A stretch of DNA of 64,000 nt from Gillisia mitskevichiae (GCF_003634585.1 NZ_RBLG01000002.1:1054001-1118000); one strand, 5' to 3'; shown: positions 9,368 through 16,819, numbered from the stretch's first letter. Translations and numbers: made by a program. The notes: generated by a model from the letters alone, not told the origin.

Positions 9368-10576
9368 CTATTCTTTCCCGTCTACATAATCTTGTAGATA
9401 CTTGAATCTTATGGTGAGTTTTCCGCCTTCAGTCATTTTAGCACGCTTCAAGATCCCATCTTTATCTCCATTAAAAAATGCGGGAATTACATGCTCCATA
9501 AACATTTCCCCAAATCCTTCACTTGCATCTTTAGGCAACTCGCAAGGCAAATTATCTACTGCCATAACAGTAATGGCTCCCTTTTCTCTGAAATCTGTTT
9601 CTTTTCCAGTTTTAGGATTATATCCATAAATAGGATCTGCAATTGTAGATGATCTTATGGTGCTTGCAATAGGAATACCTATATCGCATGAAATGTCTGC
9701 AACCAATTTGATCTTGAATTCAGGTGAATTTGCCTGTTCTTGAGTAAAAAATATGGGTGCTCCATCTCCATAGAAATGTCCTGAAATGAACATATCGCTC
9801 ACCTTTGCAAATCTCATAAAGTTGGATTTGTATTCTTCGGGGTGTTTATAGAAATGCCTATTTGTAGTATTCTTTCCGCTGCTATGAATATTATAATCTC
9901 GTACGTCTATTAAACAATAAACAGGCTCGTGGAATTCATTCTCCAAGTATTCTGAAACAGGTACTTGTTTGATTTTTAAATGATCTAATATTTCCTTAGC
10001 TCCGTGGGCAACTTTTCCTGAGCCGGTAAGCACTATTTTAATATTTGGGATTTTAATCTTATCTAACTCCTTCATTACAGATTTTAGATCTGGCAAAGAT
10101 TCTACTTTAGGTAGCTCATAAAAAGAATCTCTTAATCCTAAAGCACGAAATCCATTATAAGCACCTACCAAACCTGCATATCTACCAAAACCAATTAATC
10201 TATGTCCATTCTCCTTAACAATAACCTCATGATCTAATAATTCTATATTATTCTTTAAAATAGCCCTTAAGAGTTCTCTATTATAAGGTTGTTTTTTTAT
10301 GGTATGAGAAAAGAAGAAATACTTTTTGTTAGGTATTAAATTAGCAATTGGCACTTCCTTCACTCCAAGCAAAACATCGCAATCTGAAATATCTTGAGAT
10401 ACTTCAAATCCTGCATCTTCATATTCCGAATCTTTAAATACTCTAAGATCTGAGGCTTCAACTTTAAAACTTGCTTCTGGAAAATTTTGAACGATCTCTT
10501 GTAATTTTTGAGGAGAAAAAACAACTCTTCTATCTGGTGGAGTTTTACGCTCTTTGATTAAAGCAAATTTTATCAT
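9368..10576 (-). CDS. NAD(P)-dependent dehydrogenase of the alanine dehydrogenase / saccharopine dehydrogenase (lysine-forming) superfamily
   Basis: Protein of 402 residues. The N-terminal half matches the AlaDh/PNT N domain (KERKTPPDRRVVFSPQKL near residue 8, DVLLGVKEVP near 66), and a Rossmann motif follows (IKIVLTGSGKVAHGAKEIL near 185). The middle carries YCLIDVRDY and the C-terminal half DISCDIGIPIASTIRSSTIADPIYGY, which resembles lysine-forming saccharopine dehydrogenases. Bacteroidetes carry many members of unproven substrate. Single gene; start ATG at 10576 is the only good choice. Confidence 0.8.
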   Translation of the reverse strand: MIKFALIKERKTPPDRRVVFSPQKLQEIVQNFPEASFKVEASDLRVFKDSEYEDAGFEVSQDISDCDVLLGVKEVPIANLIPNKKYFFFSHTIKKQPYNRELLRAILKNNIELLDHEVIVKENGHRLIGFGRYAGLVGAYNGFRALGLRDSFYELPKVESLPDLKSVMKELDKIKIPNIKIVLTGSGKVAHGAKEILDHLKIKQVPVSEYLENEFHEPVYCLIDVRDYNIHSSGKNTTNRHFYKHPEEYKSNFMRFAKVSDMFISGHFYGDGAPIFFTQEQANSPEFKIKLVADISCDIGIPIASTIRSSTIADPIYGYNPKTGKETDFREKGAITVMAVDNLPCELPKDASEGFGEMFMEHVIPAFFNGDKDGILKRAKMTEGGKLTIRFKYLQDYVDGKE

Positions 10577-10635
10577 AGACTGGTATATTTTTTGCAGATT
10601 ATTCTGTGTGTTCCAAAGATATAAATTTTAATCTG

Positions 10636-10643
10636 TATCTTTG
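10636..10643 (+). promoter_or_regulatory. -7 promoter element for the structured RNA / ssrA
   Basis: TATCTTTG fits TAnnTTTG exactly and ends 5 bases before the first stem of the structured RNA. It is the only good promoter match before ssrA, so it may serve both. Confidence 0.65.
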
Positions 10644-10648
10644 CAGCC

Positions 10649-10743
10649 GCGTTAGGGATAGAAGTGAAAATCCCAGTTTAATTTTTTTTTGAAATTAAAC
10701 TGGATTGAAGCGGATAGCCCGGTCCCGCAGATGCGGGAAACGC
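10649..10743 (+). ncRNA. structured RNA upstream of tmRNA (Flavo-1-like candidate)
   Basis: A compact set of helices: outer GCGTT/AACGC closing the element, GGGAT/ATCCC, a 12-base-pair CCAGTTTAATTT/AAATTAAACTGG hairpin, and CCCGCA/TGCGGG at the 3' side. Single-stranded GAAGTGAAA and GAAGCGGA segments look conserved in type. It starts directly after a TAnnTTTG element and ends 20 bases before ssrA. I recall similar GCGTTAGGGAT...GAAGCGG sequences as recurrent in flavobacterial genomes (possibly the Flavo-1 Rfam family), but that name is from memory and unverified. Confidence 0.6.
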
Positions 10744-10763
10744 ACAAAAGTTCATTATTTTAT

Positions 10764-11165
10764 GGGGTCGACTTGGATTTGACAGCGAGTCTAATTGGAT
10801 AGTAAGCACGTCGAGCGCTGAGATATAGCTCGTAAATCTCATATTTCACACTTTTTTAAACGGCGAGAATAACTACGCCTTGGCTGCATAATCCGAATTA
10901 CAGTAGGATTATCTTTATCCCTACCAGGTAGGGAGCCGAGATGCCTCGTGAAAGCCTTGATTTACGGCGTTCACACCAGAGGTATCGATAAAGTAAATAT
11001 AGGAATTGCAGGGTCTTGATGTAATTCCGAAACTCAATTGAGAATACGTGTAAGATTGGTGGTTTTCGGCCGGTCTTGCATCGACAATTAAGTGAAAACT
11101 AAGCGTGAAGAAAGCTATGTTAATTGCTTGTTTGGACGAGGGTTCGAAACCCTCCGACTCCACCA
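10764..11165 (+). ncRNA. ssrA: transfer-messenger RNA (tmRNA)
   Basis: Rescues stalled ribosomes by adding a degradation tag. The 5' end GGGGTCG pairs with CGACTCC at the 3' end, followed by A and the encoded CCA (11163-11165). The T arm is GAGGG TTCGAAA CCCTC with its canonical TTCGAA loop. The tag reading frame at 10862-10891 reads GENNYALAA and then TAA, the expected Bacteroidetes-type tag (the preceding resume Ala is charged on the RNA itself). The length of 402 bases is normal for a one-piece tmRNA. The 3' end doubles as the attachment site of the integrative element that follows. Confidence 0.97.
11142..11163 (+). repeat. attL: 22-bp direct repeat in the tmRNA 3' end
   Basis: Twenty-two bases beginning GTTCGAAACCC and ending GACTCCAC, covering the T loop and acceptor strand of ssrA, recur exactly at 36980-37001 just outside the recombinase gene. 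This is the classic use of the tmRNA T-arm/acceptor region as an attB core by tyrosine recombinases, with the tmRNA restored at the left junction. Confidence 0.9.
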
Positions 11166-11168
11166 GAT

Positions 11169-11207
11169 AACCCGGTAAGCACTAATCTTACTGGGTTTTT
11201 TGTTTTT
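11169..11207 (+). terminator. tmRNA terminator
   Basis: AACCCGGTAAG and CTTACTGGGTT pair around CACTAAT, followed by TTTTTGTTTTT. A degraded copy of this sequence recurs at 37491-37530. Confidence 0.85.
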
Positions 11208-11208
11208 A

Positions 11209-11229
11209 GGTGACAATTTTGGTGACAAA
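11209..11229 (+). repeat. integrase arm-type site candidates, left end
   Basis: Two direct copies of GGTGACAA (11209 and 11221, spacing 12) lie just inside the left attachment site. The same motif occurs three times at the right end (36838-36870), a layout typical of recombinase arm-binding sites. Confidence 0.55.
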
Positions 11230-12042
11230 AAATGGATTAAAAACATTACGTTATTCAAAACTCAATTCAGATATTTCTTCAAAAAATAATGTAGCAGATT
11301 TTAATTAAATCTGGCAAAAGATATTAAATCTTCTCGAAAGATATTAAATCAAATTTTAACAAGTAGCCACTCCTTATTTTTTGGTTTTAATCCTATAAAA
11401 CCTATTTATATATGCAGATACAACCTTTACCGGATTTATCAACAAATAGTAAATCTTAATAACAATAGGTGTTTTTACTGGTAACAAAGAAGTAATTTTG
11501 AAATGTCTTAGTAATGGAACTATCTAGGACTGAAATAACAAAAGACCGGATTCCAGTCCGATCTTTTAGTTTTAAGCGTTCCTTCAAATTGTATCAAATG
11601 GAACAGTTAATATTTGCCATGGTAGTTCTTTATGTAATAGTTAGAGAACTGTAATTTTCAAACCACCTTGCCAAAACAAGGTGGTTTTTTTTTTCTAATA
11701 TAATACAAATATAGTCTTAATGATTTAATTTAATTATTGGTCTTGAAAATCTTCGGTTTTACTTTTTAACATCGGTTAATAAGTTGATTGGAAAATAGAC
11801 AATTATTCTTACGCATTCATTCGACCTATTACTTTATCTATTAGATAGGCACTCCTATTTAATCTTCCATGTTAGTCCAAGATCCTGACTTCCAAACTTC
11901 ACCTTCCCATTTTACAAATAAAACCGTAGAGATCTAGATCACTTAATTCGCTAAATGGAAGTTTATAATCTTCGAAAAGTTGATGAGAGAAAGAAATATT
12001 TTTTTCGAGTGGATTTCAACGGATCTACTAACCTTTTATAGG
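11230..12042. other. left-end non-coding region of the element with two hairpins
   Basis: About 810 bases without a supported gene. It contains a hairpin AAAGA-CGGA/TCCG-ATCTTT at 11541-11566 and a strong rho-independent terminator at 11661-11694. The stretch 11700-12042 next to the Mrr-like stub has several interrupted frames and is probably its decayed 3' part. Confidence 0.5.
11661..11694 (+). terminator. orphan rho-independent terminator
   Basis: AACCACCTTG and CAAGGTGGTT pair perfectly around CCAAAA and are followed by T runs. No plus-strand gene precedes it, so it may end a small RNA that starts upstream, around 11500. Confidence 0.75.
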
Positions 12043-12222
12043 CTACCAAGGTACTTCCTCCTCGAACATTTTCTGGACCCTATTGCATAAAATATCTTCT
12101 GGTAAATGGGAAAAGTATTTTTCACGAATTTTGGCATCTAATTTTCGACTATTCATAGGCTCACCTGAACCAAGAATTTCTAACAGTGGCATGTTGGACT
12201 CGTGGTACTTTGGTAATTCCAT
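12043..12222 (-). pseudogene. stub of an Mrr-like restriction protein (N-terminal winged-helix part)
   Basis: A short frame of 59 codons reads MELPKYHESNMPLLEILGSG and then a charged helix (REKYFSHLPEDIL). This resembles the N-terminal winged-helix domain that precedes the nuclease domain in Mrr-type restriction endonucleases (PKYxExxxPLLxxLxxG). It stops at TAG 12043-12045, with no nuclease domain in any nearby frame, so I read it as a truncated gene. It begins 13 bases after the GIY-YIG frame and runs in the same direction as it and the reverse transcriptase. A functional mini-protein cannot be excluded. Confidence 0.5.
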
Positions 12223-12234
12223 TTGGTATAAATT

Positions 12235-12815
12235 TTAATGTGTTCTAAAGCTATTATGCTTAGTGTTAAATCTTACCGAAACAAAAACTTCAAAAAGGTA
12301 CAGCATTACTTCCTCTTTATGTTGAGCGAAATTGTTTTGTTCATGTGCCTCAAGGTCTTGATCGTAGAATTTAATCATGGAAATTTCACAGTTCAATAAA
12401 TCATTACGTTCTGATTCAAAAGCTTCGATATATCTTTTATCTGAAGTATCTGGATATTTATTTTTTGCAATTCTATGAGCCAATGTTGCTGTTGAACTTG
12501 TACCTCCTTTTTGATGATCTAAGATTCTCTTTATCACATTTCTAGAAATTCCACAGTAAAAAGGTTCATCATCCTTTAAAAACATATAAAGTCCGGCAAA
12601 ATCCTCCGTTATAGATATAGGTTGTCGATTATTGTAGTCAAAAACTTTTTGATTTAATCTGTCTATTGCTGTTACGGGTCCTACAGCTTCCAGCGTACCT
12701 TGATCGTTAGTGAAACATTTATAAGAAATTTTATTTTCTATAGGTCTCCATTACTCACGGAGCTTTTGTAATTCACAAAGAATTTAGTAAGGTTGTTTAC
12801 TTTTAAATCGTTCAA
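12235..12815 (-). pseudogene. GIY-YIG-type nuclease-like gene, apparently frameshifted near its 5' end
   Basis: The ATG at 12585 starts a 116-residue frame (MFLKDDEPFYCGISRNVIKR), but coding-like sequence extends upstream in that frame to a TAA at 12753: WRPIENKISYKCFTN, then AVGPVTAIDRLNQKVFDYN, then FAGLYMFLKDDEPFYCGIS. With GLY before the ATG and YCGIS after it, the GIY-YIG motif spans the ATG, so the real protein must start earlier. A second frame, LNDLKVNNLTKFFVNYKSS (from TTG 12815), joins it only through a one-base frameshift near 12740-12755. The family uses an Arg and a distal Glu as catalytic residues; R and E candidates exist but are not assigned. Either a decayed gene or a shift-dependent one. 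It follows the reverse transcriptase in the same direction. Confidence 0.55.
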
Positions 12816-12873
12816 ACTAATAAAATAAATTTAAGAATTTTCAACTATTGCAATTTTTACAGAAACAACCGTA

Positions 12874-14490
12874 TTACAATTTATTACCTTTTACTCTTTT
12901 TTCTCGTTCTCGTAATTTAGTTTCCGGACTCTTAATTAGGCGATGAAAATTTCTTTCAAATTTTCGAGTTTGTTTTTTGATTGTGTCTTCTCCTCCATTC
13001 AGTTCTTTCATCACATGGTTTACCTTATTAAGATAACTGAAATAATTCCCCCAATTGTAAGTCTTTTCAGGATCAGTAAGGTATTTGCCTGGATTTTTTG
13101 GATCAGGAATTCTTTTTAAAATTCGCTTACCACCGATTATGGTAAATCTTTTAATTAATTTTTGCTTAAACAATCCTTTTCCCTGGTGATGCTTCTTTCC
13201 AGCATAAAACTTCCCTCTTTTAATACTTCTTATCATACTTCGGTAATACCTTGATATTCCCTGTGTTTTTACATAAACACGCTTCCCGGTATATTCAAAT
13301 CCAAGGTATTCAAGTTGATAATCTGGGTTCACTTTACCATTTTCCCCTATCAATCCGCCTTTGTAATGTCCCGAACTATGATGATATTGATAAAGCTTTG
13401 TTTTATCTGGATGAATATCTAGTTTGCAAGTGCCTGAAATAGAATCGAGCATAGCATTATGAATTTCTGCTTCCGCTTCTAAAGGACAAATCAAAATCAA
13501 ATCATCACTATAACGCTGATAAAAACCCCCAACTGCCGATACCGCATCAAACATCTCTTCATCAAAAGATAACATATAAATATTTGCTAAAGTCGCACTC
13601 ATAGGGCTACCTTGAGGTATTCCTTTTTCGGAAAATGTATTCTTGTGGTTTTTGTCCCCTTTAAGTCCACGTCTCTCTGAATGCACTAAATATGTATGCT
13701 TCTTAAAAAATTCTTTTTTTTCACAAAAAGCAATTACATTTTCTCTTCTGAAATTTCTAAGCTTGGCAACTTTTTTTTGTTTCCATTCTGATATGCTGGG
13801 ATTATTTATTTTTTTGCGTTCTACCCATAACCTGTTATGAAAAGTATTATGAAGCTCATTTAATTTAACATAGCGTTTCTTTGTTAAAGCCCTATAAACA
13901 TTGTAATGATCATCTGGCATTGAAAGCCTTCCTTTGTCATCATATTGGCTCAGAATCCTTTTCCATTGTGTGTGAAGGATTCCATGATCGAGATTATCAA
14001 AAAAGTTTGATACATCTGCAACTATTACACTAACTGGTTTACCATCAAAATCGTTGATTGCTCTAAATGCATCATGAGCAAATTCAATATTAGATTTATT
14101 GCCTTTTTTACCTTTTTCCTGTCTTATTTTTCGATAAGCTACAGAACAGTGATTATAATTTTTATGCCTAATAAACCACTCGTACATTATACTTAGATAA
14201 TAACTATAATAGCTAAAAATCAATGAGTCCAAATGTGTAGCGTAGAGGATAGGTCTTTTTTTGGGGGGTTCCTTGACTTCTCTTACTCTTTTCCCAAATT
14301 CATTTTTCTCAGATCCTATTGCCCTATACTTACGCTGAATGATTTCACGCTTAATAAATGGTGTAAATCTATGTTTTCTTATTAATTCAGGATTAGTGAC
14401 GTAATCAACTAGCCAGCTTCTATCCTTCGGTTTGAAGGGTAGACCAATATGTGCGTATTGCTTTAATTTAAACCAATTATCTGTAGCCAT
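12874..14490 (-). CDS. reverse transcriptase of the unknown-group/DRT (defence-associated) type
   Basis: Protein of 538 residues. RT motif A is VIVADVSNFFDNLDH (catalytic D159), motif B GIPQGSPMSATLANIYM (near 291-306) and motif C RYSDD (D329, D330). A roughly 115-residue basic insertion (about 175-290) separates A and B, and the C-terminal 150 residues are basic, with no maturase, HNH or nuclease domain. It lacks the VTG motif and compact size of retron RTs and shows no group II intron RNA around it. Directly upstream lies a ~347-nt structured RNA, and the ATG is only 12 bases past that RNA's 3' stem. This fits defence-associated RTs with cognate RNA (DRT2- or DRT9-like). The exact class cannot be decided without a phylogeny. 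Confidence 0.85.
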   Translation of the reverse strand: MATDNWFKLKQYAHIGLPFKPKDRSWLVDYVTNPELIRKHRFTPFIKREIIQRKYRAIGSEKNEFGKRVREVKEPPKKRPILYATHLDSLIFSYYSYYLSIMYEWFIRHKNYNHCSVAYRKIRQEKGKKGNKSNIEFAHDAFRAINDFDGKPVSVIVADVSNFFDNLDHGILHTQWKRILSQYDDKGRLSMPDDHYNVYRALTKKRYVKLNELHNTFHNRLWVERKKINNPSISEWKQKKVAKLRNFRRENVIAFCEKKEFFKKHTYLVHSERRGLKGDKNHKNTFSEKGIPQGSPMSATLANIYMLSFDEEMFDAVSAVGGFYQRYSDDLILICPLEAEAEIHNAMLDSISGTCKLDIHPDKTKLYQYHHSSGHYKGGLIGENGKVNPDYQLEYLGFEYTGKRVYVKTQGISRYYRSMIRSIKRGKFYAGKKHHQGKGLFKQKLIKRFTIIGGKRILKRIPDPKNPGKYLTDPEKTYNWGNYFSYLNKVNHVMKELNGGEDTIKKQTRKFERNFHRLIKSPETKLREREKRVKGNKL

Positions 14491-14501
14491 AATGAAAAAA
14501 A

Positions 14502-14848
14502 AGAGCTGGTCGGGACTATATTGTCGCCTGTCTTAAGACTTGGTAGTACATCGGCTTGCTACTTTATCACGCAATATAATTACGCTTATAGATAGCGTCC
14601 CTACGCTAATTAGAATACTTATTGCTATATTAATAAATATATTAACGCCACTTAACATGACAGAATTACTTATCAACAGCATATCGCAGTTCCTTGTAAG
14701 GTTGCTCTTCTCTGACCGACTAACGGGAAGAGAGAACGTACCACACTTTGGAATGTTCAATCAAACTACGGACAACCCGTAGCTGGTTGTATTCCTACTC
14801 TACAGTAAGAATACCGTAAATAAACGTACTTACCGGCTAACCAGCTCT
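14502..14848 (-). ncRNA. structured RNA upstream of the reverse transcriptase, candidate RT template
   Basis: Read on the minus strand, the 347 nt are closed by a perfect 9-bp stem AGAGCTGGT/ACCAGCTCT (14848-14840 with 14510-14502). Inside are: an 11-bp stem GTATTCTTACT/AGTAGGAATAC (one G-U), CTACGG/CCGTAG, CTCTTC/GAAGAG, GCA-CCTT/AAGG-TGC, TAGCGT-AGGG-ACGCTA inside GCAATA/TATTGC, and the palindrome GTCTTAAGAC. Eight T follow the closing stem, then the RT ATG. One sense frame (14760-14536) has 75 codons without a stop while the other two frames carry many. In DRT2 systems such RNA is reverse-transcribed into tandem repeats encoding a stopless protein (Neo); here this is inference by analogy. 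Confidence 0.75.
14533..14682 (-). CDS. hydrophobic 49-residue frame inside the RT-associated RNA
   Basis: From ATG 14682 the stop-free frame encodes MLLISNSVMLSGVNIFINIA followed by a second hydrophobic run ending SVIILRDKVASR and stops at TAA 14535-14533. It reads as one long hydrophobic helix with a basic tail. Three interpretations: the translated portion of a Neo-like concatemer made only after reverse transcription, a conventional small membrane peptide encoded by the RNA, or a chance frame. No ribosome binding site is visible. I give low confidence to conventional translation. Confidence 0.35.
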   Translation of the reverse strand: MLLISNSVMLSGVNIFINIAISILISVGTLSISVIILRDKVASRCTTKS

Positions 14849-14979
14849 CATGCAAATATAATTTTTTTTTATTAGTCACTTAAAGCTTTTATATAATTAC
14901 TCATATTAGTTTTGAACCTGTAAACTTTTTTCAAATGATTACTAAGACTTATGTTTAAATTACAATTAGTTTCACCTCT

Positions 14980-16056
14980 CTACCATTTGCCATAAATTTT
15001 CTTATAAACATCCTCACCCCATCGGCTAACAAAATCATTTTTTCTTATTTGTCTTTCAATGTTCTGATTACTTATTTCCTCAGAGAATTCACTGGAGTTT
15101 TGAAAAATCGCAATATATAAATAGTAAAATTCAGGAATCTCTAAACATTTATATTTTTTGCTGCGATCTTTCTTTAGATCCATAATCAATCTTATAGCAT
15201 AATTTGGATCTCTCTCAAAATTTCTTATTTCAGGAATTAGCTCCTCATTTTTAAACTCAACATAATCATCATAAAAAACCTTTACCCTGGATAACATCTC
15301 ATTCAGAATTGATTGCCGATTTCGTTTAAGAAACTTTTCTAAATTCGGAAAATGAAGCCAGTTGTGTAAATATCTCTTATTTACTAAAATGCTTTTTACG
15401 TATTCAATTGAGTAATCCTCACTGCTTTTAAAATAATTTGAAAGATCTATTTCAAGAAAGCATAGATTCCTTTCAGTCAATCGTTCTTTCTTTTTATTTT
15501 CCACTTTATGGGTAACATAAATTTCAATATGAAGATTTCGATCCGTATTTTTTAATTGAAGCCTGAGATCTGGCGTCATGTCCTTTATCGATTTTTCCAC
15601 AAATAAATCGATATCGGATAAATCAAGTGTACAGCCTGGGAATACCTGAATTGCAGCTTTGTCCCAGTTTGTTAGGCAATGGCTAAATTCATAAGAATAA
15701 TAAACTTTATCTGGTACCTGGAAACCAAGCTTTTTCTCATAACTATTTATCTCGTCTTTAAAATATGGAATGAGCTCATTGAAGTAAAGTTTATAATCTG
15801 GTAGTTCAAATTTTTCTAATTCTTTGAGGACTTCTTTTGCCAAAATATGCAACATACTTTCATAACCAGTACATCCATTTTCGGGGCTGTGAGCGAAATG
15901 ATGATCTCTAATACTGCCTTTTTTAGCTGTAACCGGGGACTGACAGAAAGGATCTGGACACTTCAAATTAGGGTTAAATCCTCTTTTCACGGAGGAGTCA
16001 TTTATATCTATTAGATCACCATTCCTATCTAATACCTTTGGGAGCTTTAAGGCCAT
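14980..16056 (-). CDS. CoiA-like protein: zinc-finger-like N-terminus plus PD-(D/E)XK nuclease-like core
   Basis: Protein of 358 residues. The N-terminus has C33 and C38 (KCPDPFCQSP) and the DHHFAHSPENGC segment (H52-C62), the arrangement found in competence protein CoiA. A restriction-like core is suggested by MTPDLRLQLKNTDRNLHIEIYVTHKVENKKKERL (about 165-198), with D, ExEI-like strand and Lys in the PD-(D/E)XK order. Role unknown; family members are found in competence, phage and defence contexts. It lies upstream of the RT-associated RNA in the same direction, separated by about 130 bases, so read-through into the RNA is possible. Confidence 0.65.
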   Translation of the reverse strand: MALKLPKVLDRNGDLIDINDSSVKRGFNPNLKCPDPFCQSPVTAKKGSIRDHHFAHSPENGCTGYESMLHILAKEVLKELEKFELPDYKLYFNELIPYFKDEINSYEKKLGFQVPDKVYYSYEFSHCLTNWDKAAIQVFPGCTLDLSDIDLFVEKSIKDMTPDLRLQLKNTDRNLHIEIYVTHKVENKKKERLTERNLCFLEIDLSNYFKSSEDYSIEYVKSILVNKRYLHNWLHFPNLEKFLKRNRQSILNEMLSRVKVFYDDYVEFKNEELIPEIRNFERDPNYAIRLIMDLKKDRSKKYKCLEIPEFYYLYIAIFQNSSEFSEEISNQNIERQIRKNDFVSRWGEDVYKKIYGKW

Positions 16057-16336
16057 ATTTTTCTAAATCAATGTTTTCAATGTGATGGTAACAAGGGTAA
16101 TATTTTGTTCAGTGCCATCAAAATGGTCAGGCATAATTAGCTTAGATTTTTTTTTGATTTTAGGACGTCAGCAATATTATTCTTGTTTTGAAAACCGAAA
16201 ATAAGATAATTTCAAAGGTTGTAAAATGATGTAAAAAGTATTTCACTATTAATCACTTACTTTGCAACAGGAATAATTTAAATTCTATCTATAAAGACTT
16301 AATCCCGATCTACTAATAAGCAAGAGGAGAATATAA

Positions 16337-16468
16337 ATGAATGCAGTTGAAATTGAGAAAGCTATCTTCGATCTAGCCGGTCAAAAATTTAATCCCGAAG
16401 AATGCTTAATCGAATTTGTAGAAAGATATCGCGAAACGCCAGCTGACAAAACGGTTTACAGCAAATAA
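16337..16468 (+). pseudogene. N-terminal remnant of a DNA methyltransferase-like gene
   Basis: A 43-codon frame begins MNAVEIEKAIFDLAGQKFNP and stops at TAA 16466. This is very like the N-terminus of large MmeI/DrmMI-like class I DNA methyltransferases (MNAxEIExAxxxLAxxxFDxxEF). The rest of the gene is missing. It is followed 123 bases later by another orphan N-terminus, so both look like deletion scars of a lost modification system. Confidence 0.45.
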
Positions 16469-16591
16469 TAGGCATTCCAGTGGAAAGTGATATTTTCTAC
16501 ACTAAGTGATAAACAACCAAGCCGGCAGGTTCGCGTCCTTACTCCACGCCACTTTTGATAACAAAAAACATTATATCGAATTTTTAAACCT

Positions 16592-16819
16592 ATGATTGAA
16601 TTCCAGGTAAATGATCTAACTTTAGAATCTCAATGGAGAGCATTGATATTAGTTGGAAAGAACTCAGAGAATATTTCAATTCTTCGGGGATCATCTGTAC
16701 TTTCTCTATGGTTTTTACATTTTTTTATTAAAATTTGTTTCTGTTTATTTCTTTTAATAGATCAACTTCCGTTTCAACAAATGGATCATACCAATCAGCT
16801 TTTTCCCTGGCCCATTTAA
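16592..16819 (+). pseudogene. N-terminal remnant of an HNH-endonuclease-like gene
   Basis: The first 25 codons, MIEFQVNDLTLESQWRALIL and the following VGKNSE, resemble the N-termini of restriction-associated HNH proteins (DLTLESxWRxxILFGxN). After that the frame continues into sequence antisense to the neighbouring gene (16728-17840) with no family resemblance, so only about 16592-16670 is meaningful. It is probably a relic of the same lost restriction cassette as 16337-16468. Confidence 0.4.

Noticed and set aside
12874-14490. Group II intron or retron as explanation for the reverse transcriptase
   Set aside because: No maturase domain X, no HNH domain and no domain V-like hairpin near the gene; retron-typical VTG motif and msr/msd layout (branching G, a1/a2 flanks of a short msd) are not seen. 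The long A-B insert also argues against retrons.
14540-14782. 80-codon plus-strand frame across the RT-associated RNA
   Set aside because: Antisense to a strongly structured RNA with a longer functional rationale on the minus strand; composition reflects its AT-rich sequence. It would only matter if cDNA second strands were transcribed from the opposite side.
16515-16555. tRNA-like fragment (GGTTCGCGTCC...CTCCACGCCA)
   Set aside because: The presumptive T-stem sides do not pair and no other arms exist; at most a chance resemblance or an eroded att site.
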